Shown here: one piece after another, positions 38,201 to 50,200 of the stretch
How positions within the stretch are numbered: the first letter of the stretch is position 1
How the letters are laid out: every line of letters begins with the position of its first letter
Source of the DNA: Brasenia schreberi
Taxonomy: Eukaryota > Streptophyta > Magnoliopsida > Nymphaeales > Cabombaceae
DNA: 64,000 nucleotides
Assembly (NCBI GenBank): GCA_036023115.1
Contig: JAYKKT010000086.1
Span: 16,073,501 to 16,137,500, forward strand
Direction of reading: 5' to 3'
Notes under the pieces: model-generated
Told to the model about the DNA's origin: nothing
What the model saw: only the letters and a program-made list of their open reading frames with translations
Databases searched by the model: none
Made by a program: the position numbers and the translations under genes

Positions 38201-41200
38201 CTTTCTGAGAATAGAAGTAATTCATAAAGATAATGGGCTATTCCTAAGTCAAAGGAAATATATCCTAGACTTACTAAAAGACACGAAAATGGAAGATTGT
38301 CGAATATGTTCCATCCCTATAGAAATCCTTAAAGAGGATACTCTTGAGTCTGCGGAACCCTATGAAGATATCAGTAAATACTAGAGACTAGTAGGAAAAC
38401 TGATATATGCGACTATCACAAGACCAGATATCAGCTTTGCAGTTGGATATGCAAGTAGGTGGATGCATAATCCTTCTAGATATCATATGAGTATGGTGTT
38501 TCATATTATCAGATATTTGAAATCCTCTATCACATACGGCTTGCTATATACTCCACAACCTAAACTGGATATAGAGATCTACTCAGATGCTGATTGGGCA
38601 GGTTCGAAGACCGATCGAAAGTCAACATCCAGATATGTAATACGCGTAGGAGGGAATATTGTATCATGGAAAAGCAAGAAGCAGTCTGTGGTAGCCAGAT
38701 CAAGTGCAGAAGCTGAATACCGAGCTATTGCTCTAGGTATGTATGAGGGACAGTGGATTATATCACTCCTAGAAGAAATTGGGTTCAAAGAACACTCTCC
38801 GATTACATTTTTTACGGATAGTAAAGCTGCTCTGCAGATAGCACAGAATCCAGTTTTTCATGAAAGAACTAAGCACATTGAGATTGACTGCCATTTTATC
38901 AGAGAAAAGATTTCCAAAGGGACTTTCAATCTTGTTCATGTCCGTTCTGAAGATCAACTTGTTCATGTCCGTTCTGAAGATCAACTGGCAGATATCTTTA
39001 CCAAACCAGCTTCAGTAAAAAGCCTTCAGAAAGCATTGTCACAGTTGAGAATCACAAGTCTTCCAGAGTCAACTTGAGGGGGCGTGTTGTGAAAAAACCA
39101 AGTTGACTTAGTGTTAGAGTATAGGTTGTAATTTGTGTTTTTTTATGTATGCAATAGTCGTGTATGATTTGGATCCCAATGGATCAGATTCTGATCCATT
39201 GGGACCCAAACTTTATTAGTTACTTATTAGGGGTAAAGTAGTCTTTTAAGTTAGATTAGCAGTATTTAAAGAGTCTTGTAATTAGGGTTAGAAGGTTAAC
39301 AAAAATTATGGACAGCAAGTGTGCAGGAAACGACTGCCTATGGCGCCGACCTGCATCCTCTTGTAATCTCCCTTGGTTCCAGTCTTCGTCAAGGAATAAA
39401 AATGTTTGTTTGAGTGCATAAAATCAACACTCAGTACCTGAATGATGGGTTTAGATAATAGGTTGTTGCATGAATAGGCTGATACAACAACAACAACTAA
39501 GCCTTTTCCCATACTAGACATGAATAGGCTGATGCAATTGTTTATTCCATCTACTATCAATTATTTTCCACACGGGCACATAATCTCTCTTTTTCCATTA
39601 AAGTTATTTCTGATCGCTTCTTTTTCCCTGTCCATGGCTTCATAAAGGTAGCCCATAGATGGTTTCTCCTCGCTGTCAGCCAATCTCAAAACTTTTACTA
39701 AAGGATAGGTAATTTTTAATAATCTAATACATGCATTCCAAAATGAACTTCTAAAAACTATTTCTGCAATCTCATTCAACTTTCTATTCCTTCTATTTTG
39801 AGGCAACTCTATAAATTGTTGCCACTCATCTGAGGAGAACATTCTCTTTAAAGCTTGCTTCTGTCTCACAATACTCTGTACAGATAAGAAGTTTGTTGCG
39901 AACCGAGTTGCAACTGTGCGAAGAAGCTCTGCACCTTCTCTGTATCTCCTCATTATACACAAAACAAATGCATGGTTGTAAATGAATTTTGTAATATCTT
40001 GGCAACACTCAATTGCTACCTTTATTTCATCCATCTCACCAATGTCCTCGAGAATGAGATCTAAACAATGGGTTGCACATGGTGTCCAGTAGAAAGTCCC
40101 ATAAATATCAGCTAACTCATTCCCAGCTGCTTTGTAGTTAGTTGTATTATCTGTAATCAATTGGACTACATTTTCTAGTCCAACCTCCTGTATAACCTTA
40201 TCAAATTCCTGTCGTAGGATCTCTGCAGTGTGCCTCTCATCTAACATATCTAGAGATCTTAAAAACATGAGTCCTTTAGGACAATATACAAGAAAGTTTA
40301 GCAATGTCCTTCCTCTCCTATCGGTCCATCCATCTGCCATGATAGTGCATCCCGTTTCCTTCCACGACTGTCTCAAAGTCGAACAATATTGTTGTACTTC
40401 AATGACGGTCTAATCTAATATCTTCTCTCTCAACTTCTGATAAGAGGGCATCCTGTATCCTGGACCAATGTTAGCAATTGCATCTGCCATTGTTTGAAAA
40501 TGAAAATTGTTTGCTGCATTAAATGGAATGCATGCATCATAAAACCATCTTTCCACTGTAAGGTCTGCCTGATCATGGAGTTGTTCTGAAGCTATAGCAG
40601 CACGAATTCTAGGTTGACCACCAGGTGTAGTGGAAGGAGGAAAGAACGAATGTATGGTAGAAGAAGTTCTTCTTCTACTCCTTCCTGAACTTCCTCTTCT
40701 GCCACCTCCAAAGTCTTCAGCTGCAACCCTTTTTTCCCTGCTAGGTGCTCGCAAACTGCTACTACCAATCTCTGTTTTAGCATCTGAAGGCAAACTATCA
40801 GAGAATCCAACTCCAGTGGCAGTAGCATCATCAACTTCTTTACACATCTGGAAATCATCCTTTTGTTGTCTCATTTCCTGTATGCTCTCAATCATAGCAT
40901 TGCCATTTAATACCTTCTGGCACACTTCTAACTCTGCCTGTGCATGGAGCAACTTCTTTCCTGGTTCCTTCTAGGTGGTGTTTCAATCTTGAAATTCCAC
41001 CACTAACCACCTTTTCACAAAATAAGCATCTAATCTTTAACCTGGAACCCTCAACTGGTATACCCCAGTGCCATGTCGGATCATCAGACCGATAATGGGA
41101 GTCTCTATCACCCCTTCCTGCCATCTCAATCGAGTACTTTAATTCAAGCAAAAACCTGAAAATAAAAGCACTTCGTAAACACCCAAATCTTCAAATAACA

Positions 41201-44200
41201 CTCAAATCGAGTGTCTCCCACTTCATGAATGCAATAAAAATCATATACACACACTTAACTTCATATTTTGTCATTCAAAAAAAAATGAAATAACACAACA
41301 AATATAAAGGAAAAAAATGAAAAAACCATTAAAAATATACCTAAATCTGAGTTTGGAGGCTTGCACGGACACAGTAAGGCACGATTTTTGAGCTTTAAAC
41401 AATAAAGAAGCGAAAACTGGCTCTTAGGGAGCTTGAAAAACCCAAGAGGAGAGAAGAAACCCGCGAGAAAACACGGGTTTCGTGCGGCCGGGGACCCTTT
41501 ATAATGGTCATGCACCGTATCGTGCGATACGGGCCCTCGTATCGTATCGTGGTGTATCGTACAATACGGTGCGATACGGATAACACTGTTCTAAACCATT
41601 TGAAATTATCGATTCCAATGTTTGGAGCCCATGTTCAATTACTTTATTGCATGGTTATAAATACTTTATTTCATATAATGATAACTGCACTAGATTTACT
41701 ATGGTCTATCTTATGAAAACCAAAGATGAAGTGAAGGATATTCTGCATGTATATTACAAATTCATCAATACCCAGTTTCACATACCTATTAAAATCATTT
41801 GTAGTGATAATGGAGGTGAATTTATGTCTTAATCACTACATTCTTATTTTCTAAGTCATACATCATCAACCAAACGTCCAGTACTCATTCTCCGTAACAA
41901 AATGGTGTCTCAAAAAGAAAAAATAGACACATATTAGAAGTTGATAGTGATTATTTATGTGATAAGAGATACTAATGTTGAAACAATCATCTACACTACA
42001 TAGGAAGACTGAGGTGGAGGGTGGCGCCCAGTTGGTTGCCGCAACCTCTAATTCTTATTCATCTTCTCTTAACCCTAACAAACTTGTTTAGGGTTATATA
42101 GTACAGATGACTTAACTTGAAAGACACATTTACCCTTACTTAAAGACACTAAACAGATCTTATTTCCAATGGATCAGATATTGATCCATTGAGACCCAAA
42201 TTACCAAAGACACTAATTACAAGTTGTAGAAATAAAAATAAAAGTCTTCATCTTCAGCTTGATTTTCAACACGCCCCCTCAAGTTGAGTCTTGAAGCCTT
42301 GAAACACCCAACTTGAGAAGAGTCCTCTTTAACCCATTAACAGAAATTGGTTTAGTAAGAATATCAGCCAATTGGTCTCCAGAACGTACATAAAGGAGAT
42401 TGAAGATCCCTTTGAAAACTTCATGAAAAACTGGATTGGCAACAATCAATAGCACTGGTTTGATTATCAGGATATAGAGGTGTTGACTCTTGCCACAGCG
42501 GAACCCAAGCTCAGCCAAAGACCACGTAGAGTCAAATTATTTCAGTAACAAGTTGCCGGTAGACATGGCTCGTACATCAGATTCGGTGGAGGACTTAGAG
42601 ACTTGCTTCTTACTTTTCCAAGAAATCAATGCAGTAACCAAGAAACATGCACCAACCAAGAATGTAGATCTATCAAGCGAGTATCGTAGACATCCTACGC
42701 CTACCAAGATCACTATAAGCAATCAATTTAGGGACTCCCGTCCAAGGGGAAATAATAGACCGCATGTGAGAGGTGCCTTTCAAGTATCGAATTATGCGAC
42801 GAAATACGGCCAAATGAAGATGGCGAGGTGAGTGCATGAATTGACTTACTTTGCGAATCCGCAAGAGATATGTCGTGCCGTGTAATAGTCAAATAATTAA
42901 GACTACCCACGAGCCGACGATACAACAAAGGATCAGGGCAAAAGATCACCGTCATCACGCCCGTATTTAACATTAACCTCGAGAGGAGTATCCACGGATT
43001 AGCCGATTGAAGACCGGCCAAAGAAATTAAATCCTCTGTACTTTTCTCGATGTAGGAATATGCCCTTGGAGGTATAATGAACCTCAAGTCCGAGGAAATA
43101 AGGTAAATTACCAAGATCTTTCATATGAAATGAGGCCTCGTAATTGTTGTTTAAGCCGTCAGGATGAGGTATGATCGAACCAGTAATGACCATATCATCA
43201 ACATAGAGAATAAGAAGAACAATACCAAAGTAGGCGTGCGATGAATGAACAAAGATGAGTCATATTGACTTTGAGTAAAGGAAAACCCAAGAAGAAAGTA
43301 GAACGAAATTTCTCATACCATGCTCTAGGAGCCCGTTTCAAACCATATAAGGATCGCTTTGAGCTTGCACACACCCTAGATGATGAAAAAAAGATCCGGA
43401 GGGGGAGTCATATAAATATCTTTCGTCGATCACCATGAAGAAATGCATTCTTTACATCCATTTGATGGAGGGACCACCATTAGAAGCAAGCAATAGAGAG
43501 TACCGTTTCCGACAGCTTGTCATCTTTGCCACAGCGCAAACGTTTCATCATAATCAATCCCATATTCTTGCTTATTCCCTAAGGCAACTAGTCGAGCCTT
43601 GTAACGGCTGAGGGAACCATCGAATTCAATTTCACGTAATACACCCATTTGCTCTCGAGGAATTACCTGAGGAGGAGTCAAATCTGATTTAGGGTGAGGA
43701 TCTTGATTCAAAGTAGTAGATTGATGCGGAAGGAAGGCCTTTCTCTCACCTCTAGTATAAACTTGTCAATTATGTCCTTGTGGAGGGTGAGTTTCCTCTT
43801 CTTCCCTTTCAATCTCTGGTTGATTTTCAGATGGTGGAAGTGGTATCACATGGGGTGAATAGTTACCTGATGATTGATCTTCTTGTTTGCTATAAAATGG
43901 TGTATCTTTATTAAAAGTAACATCCATAGTAACATATGACTTTCTTTTTATAGGATCATAACATTTATACCCTTTTTGAGTAGCAGAATATCCCAAGAAA
44001 ATGAATTTCACGAATCTAAAATCTAATTTATCTCTCATACCATGATATATATGAACAAAGCAAGTACATCCAAACACTTTTAGTAGTAAATGAAATTGCC
44101 TTTTTGAGGGACATAATGAGTGAAGAGAGGTATTACCCTTGAAAACCCTGCTTGGCATACGATTGATGAGATACACCATTGTTAAGACTGCTTCACCCCA

Positions 44201-47200
44201 ATAAACCTTTGGAACTTTGTACTAAGTAGAAGAGTTCTGACAATCTCTAGGATATGTCTATTTTTCATCCCAGAAACACCATTTTGTTGTGGAGAATGTG
44301 ATCATGAAGTTTTATACAAAATACCCCGATCTAAGAAATATGAATGGAGTGAGTGAGACATATATTCTCCTCCATTATTGCGAATAATTTTAACATTGTG
44401 CTGAAATTTGTTGTGTATAAACTGACAGTAAATGGGAAGGATGTCTTTCACTTTCTCCTTAGTTCTCATAAGATATATCATAGTAAACCTCGTGCAATCA
44501 TCAATGAAAAAGATAAAGTACTTGTGACCATGTAATGAAATAGTAGAGCAAGGCCCCCAAACATCAGAGTGAACAATCTCAAAAGGTTTAGAGGATTTTT
44601 CTTTATTCAAAGGAAATGAAACACGATGATGTTTTGCCTCCTAACAGGTTTCACAGTTTATATTTAAATCATCATAAGAAGTAAATTCAGGCAATAACAT
44701 CCTAATTTTTTATAACGTTATCTCTGGTTCCATAAAGATAACTCTGTCTTCTGCTTTTCTGTAATCATTGTTGAATGCATTGTTGCTCTCCTGACTTCAT
44801 TATAGAAATAAAGACATTTCCGCATACTACTCTGACCAAAGATCTTCCCCATCCTCAGTTCCTGAAAATAGCATCCAGAATAAAAAAATTAGACGACAGT
44901 TTAGATCTTGTGTCATGGCAAATACAGACAATAAATTTACTGAAATATTTGGAACATGTAGGATATTCTTCAATACTCTAAAAGGTGTAGTGATACTTCA
45001 TTTTCCAACTATTGGTGCATGAGATCCATCGGCCAATCTAAATTAATTTTTTCTTGAGTCAACTCATAATCATCAAAAAAATCTCAACAACTGACCATAT
45101 GATCTATGGCACCTGAATCAATAACCCATGTTCTGAAGTTGGAAATAAATGCATTCCCTCAGCTATAAAAATGAATGGATATGCCATTGTAACTTGAAGA
45201 TCAACACTTAAAGAGGTAGAAGGAGTTTGTGAATCACTTAGACGAGCCTTAAGCATCTTAATCTCTTTCTTCATGTCAGCTAACGAAATTGCATTGTTTT
45301 CCACATTTTGCTTATCACCTTGGTCGCTGCTGAAATAAGCTTTATTAGACCTATTTTGATAGTAAGTAGGTTTACCAACCAATTCCCAGCAAATCTCCTT
45401 TGTATGTCTTGATTTTCTACAGTGAGAACAAGTTAGTTTGTCCTTGTCTTCCGAAGTAAGTGAGGTCATACCTCTGCCACGCCCATATCCTCCTCTTCCA
45501 TGAGAGAATGAGGAATTAGAGGGATTCCTGCCAACAAATGCAGATGTCTCTGAGCTAATCTTGGTTTCCTTCTCTAGATGTTTCCTATCTTCTTCTCGAA
45601 GTAAGAAGTACACGGTGCTAAAGGATGGAAGCTCTTCTCTACTGCTAAGAATATTATTCTTTACTACCTCATACTCTGAAGAGATACCCCATAGGAAATC
45701 AAATACTTTTCGTTCTTCAAACTCTTCATTTCGCTCTTGTGTGCAACTTTTACATTTTGTCTTGAAATAGAGTTGCAATTCTTCCCATAAACCTCTCAGT
45801 TTTGTATAGTACTCACTGATCTTCCTCCCTGCCTGCATTTTCTAATCTTCTCTATAAGATCATATTCTTGGTTATATTCTTTCGTTGGGCATAGGCTTCC
45901 TATATTGCTAGCCAAATATCCCTAGCAGTTTCTAAGAACATGAATGTACTACCGATAGAAGGTGTCATAGATTGAATCAGCCATACACTCACTAGTGTAT
46001 TCTCCCTACACCATCTTAATAAAGTGGATCTGTAACTGGAGGTTGAGATATGTCGCCAGTTAAGTAGTCTCATCGCCCCCTCACCATAATAGTCAATTCT
46101 ATAGATCGAGCCCACTAAGGATAATTCTTGCCATCTAACTTTAGATTTGTGATTTGAAACACCTCGCCTTTGTCCAAGGAGTTGTTGTCGCAACCCTCTG
46201 CCATCTTATTTTTGTCCATTACTTATTCAATCAGTATCTGATCCTCTTTATCTTTGATGTGCAGGTTAACAGAGTAATGTATAGTTGTATTCAGTACTAC
46301 ACGTGAATCCTCTTGTTGTTGAATCCACTTGCTGTTTTGATGTGCAGTGGTGTTCAGACTTACACGTGAATACCAATAAATTGGTGCATCTAATTCTAAT
46401 TTACTTGAATGGGACGTCATCTTCATACGTCACTTTGCAAAACCTAGACTTGATGACTTTTCCTGCGATTCACCAATAACTTGGTAAAGCCAAGTCTGAT
46501 TCAAGTTGACGATACAGTCTCTTCTAGACTTGCACGTCTGAACTTTATTTTTGGTATTAGATATCTTGATATCTTAAAGTAATAAGGAAGACTCCACACT
46601 CACCGAATCATTCATCCAAGACTGTTCCACAGTCTGTCTTCATTCCACTTTAGGACTTAAAAACTTCTACTTACTCTTGTACTTTTGTTTGATATAGATT
46701 GCGGCAACAACTTTCCAGGGACAGATTGTTTCAGCTGGCAGCTACGTCTTCACAGAACGCTCTGATACCATGATGATTTATGTGATAAGGGATACTAATG
46801 TTGAAGCAATCATCTACACTACACAGAAAGACTGAGGTGGAGGGCGGGGCCCAATTGGCTGCCGCAGCCTCTAATTCTCGTTCATCTTCTCTTAACCCTA
46901 ATAAACTTGTTTAGGGTTATATAGTACAGACGACTTAACTTGAAAGACACATTTACCCTTACTTAAAGACACTAAACAGATCCTATTTCTAATGGATAGG
47001 ATATTGATCCATTGAGACCCAAATTACCTAAGACACTAATTATAGGTTGCAGAAATAAAAATAAAAGTCTTCATCTTCAGCTTGATTTCCACCAACTAGA
47101 ACCTTGATCATTGGGTACAATGTCCCTAAATTTTATTAGAGTGAAGCTATCCTAACTGCAGTATTTCTTATAAACTGAATGTCTAGCCGCGTCCTTAATG

Positions 47201-50200
47201 GCAACTCTTCCTTTCATTCCTTATGTCCTACAAAAAGGCAATTTCACGTACCTTTGAGGGTGTTTGGGTGCACATGTTTCGTACACATATATAGCAGTCC
47301 TAGAGATAAACTTGATACGAGAGTTGTCAAGTGTATCTTCTTGGGTTATTCTTCCATTCAGAAAGAGTATAAATGTTATGATCCTGAAAAAAGAAAATCA
47401 TATATTACTATGGATGTGACTTTCCATGAAGATATGTTGTTTTATGGTGGTAATGACGGTCATTTATCAAATCAACCTACACCAATTGTATTACCAATTC
47501 TACTTTTCGAAGAGCATCATAAGATTGACAAAGAAGAGGCTACCGTACCTCTAGAAGAAAGAAGATGGCAAACGTATTCTAGAGGTGAAAGAAAGATGTT
47601 TCTCTCAAGTCTTAATGTTACCCTAGATCTGAATTCTCACCCTTAATTAGCTCCTATTTCAACCAAGGTCTCCTTTGATCTCTTCTAGTGGTAATGATGA
47701 TTTACCTATTGCTCTTCGGAATGAAAGCGTGAAGCTGCAAAATAATCTATACAGAAAATGGTTTGATATACTAATTATCCAAAAGAGTATCAGTTGTTTG
47801 TGATGAATACAAATAATACGTATATTCCCAAAATATTTGAAGAGGCCAAACAAAATTCATATTTGAGAGCAGCAATGAAAGAAGAAATCAGAGCATTAGA
47901 AAAGAATCAAACTTGGGAACTTACAGATCTACCACGAGAAAGGAAAATTATGGGTTGCAAATGTTGGAATTAATGAGAAACGCAGCGGATAATCAATAAT
48001 AGGAAACATCGATAAAAGATAAGAGTAAACAATGGAGATTTGAATGGGGGCAGGCCCTTCAATAGAGGTCACCCCCGTCTCTTTCTCTCTCTATATTAAT
48101 CATACTCTTAACCCTAATACAAACTTCCAGCCCTTATATAATGGGTTGTAAACAGAAAATTACCAAAATGCGCTTAGTATTCCAGGCAATTACAATAATA
48201 CCCAACTATTAGAAATTACCGAAATAACACTTAAAACACAACATATATATATATATTCTCAACACCCCCCCTCAAGTTAGGAGTGAGATACTTCGAACTC
48301 CAAACTTGCCGAAAAATAGGTTCTTTCTTCACCACAAGTGCACTAATGATCTCTTCGAGGCTTCTTTAAATCAGCTTGAACAATCAAGAATACTTGGGTA
48401 ACACACGACCCTTCTATGGATGTCGGTTGCTTCCTCTTTCTTCTTCTCAATGAAGTGATTCGGCAGCTTTACTTCAAAAGTCATGTTTTTCTACTTTTGA
48501 GAAAGTTGATCTTTTGTAATAGGAGGTACTACTCCACCATACACACTTCACACGACTTTTCCTGTGCCCCTTCACATGGTGGCTACAGCCAGTGTGTTGG
48601 TTGAGTGCCCTCTCTCTACCACTCAAATAGCAGAATACACACGTTTGCTCATACTAGTCGGTCTGCGCCCCTTCACATGGTGACTGCAGTCGCTTTTCCA
48701 ACCCTCCTTATTGTTTACTTTAGCAACTCAAGGTTTTAACTTTCATGCTTCTTGGTAATACTGCCACATTCCATACCAATCAATTCCTCTACCCTCTTCT
48801 AAGATTTGATTTGTCATGCATATGTAGTGAAAAAGACTAATTTTTCTGCATTGTATCTTTCTCTTCTATTTCAAATTCTCCTGTTTCACCAAATAAGAAG
48901 ACACTTACTACGTACGACTTCATATTTTTTGCTCTTTTTTTTTTGAATTTTTCAGCCCCTTGGCTGTCCATTTTCCAAGCAATCTTCTTTGCTGCAACAC
49001 TTTTTCAACAACCTTCATGGTTGCAATATTCTTCAACTTAGCCTTCCTAGCTTTTCATCTTCAGCAGCTTCATGGATACAATAATTTTCAACAGTTGCTT
49101 GACTGCAACAACTCTTGAATTCAGCTTTCATGGTTGTCTTTTTCAGCAGCCTTTATAGCTGCAAATTCCTAAAACTTCAATGCCTGCAAATACAATCATT
49201 ACTTTTGTCTTCATGATTGTCATCTACCTTCTCTTCAGCGGAGCAGTCGAGTCAGAAAAATTGTCATCCCTCTCTTTCCTCAGGCGTGCAGTTACAACGC
49301 TTGGGGAATGGCCTGTACTAGCCACTTCGTCATTACCAGCATCGTCATCTGAGCATAGAAGAGCTTCTAGATCTTCAGTGTTCTCATGCATCTCACTTTC
49401 TTCGTCATTGGGCACCAAAAATTTGCTTTCCTCCCAACTAGTTTGGTCTGATGTATGATTAGCAATAGCGGGCACATCTTGGTTGAATCCAAGAGGTGGA
49501 GGCATAGGGCCATTGGGTGAAGTTTGGTTTGTTAATGTGTTGTGTTAATGTGCTTTGTGTTAATGTGTTGTGTCGTGTGAGTCATGTCAAGTCTAAATGA
49601 TTAATGGGTTGTGTCATGTATCGTGGAGTTGAGTTTGTGGCCCAATGGATCTGGATCAGATCTATTGGGAACCGTATTCATGCTTAGGGTTAATTATGTC
49701 TTTTAAGTTAGATTAGGTTTAATATAAAGCCAGAGAGTCATTAGGGTTAGAGTAATAAGAAAAATCTTGCGACAGCCAGAATCAGTGGCCGAGTATGTCA
49801 GAGATTCAAAGGATGATTAATAAAGTTCTTTTCTTCAACTTTCATCAATGAAATATGTGCAAAAGAAGCAATATGGTATCAGAGCATAGGACGTGAATAC
49901 AGAGGCCTGCTTAATCACAAGTAAGTTGATACATTAGTTTTCTGCATAGTTAATGAAAAGAAGACTATAAATTCATCACACAGTGTGTCAATATCAAGAG
50001 GAGATCAGTGACAGCGGGTGATAGGAAACCCTAATCAGTCATTGAAACTGAGTGACAGACGTTGATTCACATTTGAGAATCGTCAATATCATCACTAATC
50101 GCAAGTCAGATTAGTGACAGACATTGATTCACAAGCCACAATCATATTCTAGTTGGTTATTATCAATCGGCCACTGAAGAGAATCGTTAATATGAATAGA

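Larger units (their letters stand above)
34166..39429 (+). mobile_element. copia element W inside the hAT transposase
   Basis: 5,264-bp Ty1/copia element. LTRs are 34166-34505 and 39085-39429 (TGTTGTG...TCAACA), the primer site 'tggtatcagagcc' is 34506-34518, and the polypurine tract 'acttgagggggcg' precedes the 3' LTR. Flanks are CTGAG and CTCAG, a 5-bp TSD with one mismatch. The LTRs are very similar to each other, so insertion was fairly recent. Confidence 0.92.
33039..41588 (-). mobile_element. hAT-superfamily DNA transposon (interrupted by copia W)
   Basis: Inverted ends CAGTGTTGTCTG (33039) and, on the other strand, CAGTGTTATCCG (41588). A perfect 8-bp TSD TTCTAAAC lies at 33031-33038 and 41589-41596; 8 bp is the hAT signature. 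Both ends are dense in GTATCG/CGATAC hexamers, probably transposase sites. Without copia W (34166-39429) it is about 3.3 kb. The transposase runs on the minus strand from 41123 to about 33345. Confidence 0.92.
41948..47094 (-). mobile_element. copia element V with chimeric RT/RNase H
   Basis: 5,147-bp minus-strand copia element in the integrase of Z. LTRs are 41948-42271 (3') and 46771-47094 (5'). On the minus strand a primer site 'tggtatcagagc' (46759-46770) follows the 5' LTR and 'acttgagggggcg' precedes the 3' LTR. Flanks GATAG and ACTAG are only partly alike, so the TSD is uncertain, but the integrase frame of Z resumes on the far side. Gag, protease and integrase resemble those of W and Z; the RT and most of RNase H do not. 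Confidence 0.88.

Noticed and set aside
39306..39560. 84-codon minus-strand open frame as a gene
   Set aside because: It crosses the W LTR, the TSD and a LINE tail into the hAT; a chance frame across insertion joints.
40630..40974. 114-codon plus-strand open frame
   Set aside because: Antisense shadow of the hAT transposase frame at 40410-40952.
41395..41716. Small open frames on both strands rich in R, Y, T, I
   Set aside because: They arise from the GTATCG/CGATAC array at the hAT end, which reads open in several frames.
49873..49886. tRNA-like segment at 'tggtatcagagc' sites
   Set aside because: These are primer-binding sites complementary to the initiator-methionine tRNA 3' end, next to LTRs; no tRNA gene is present in the window.
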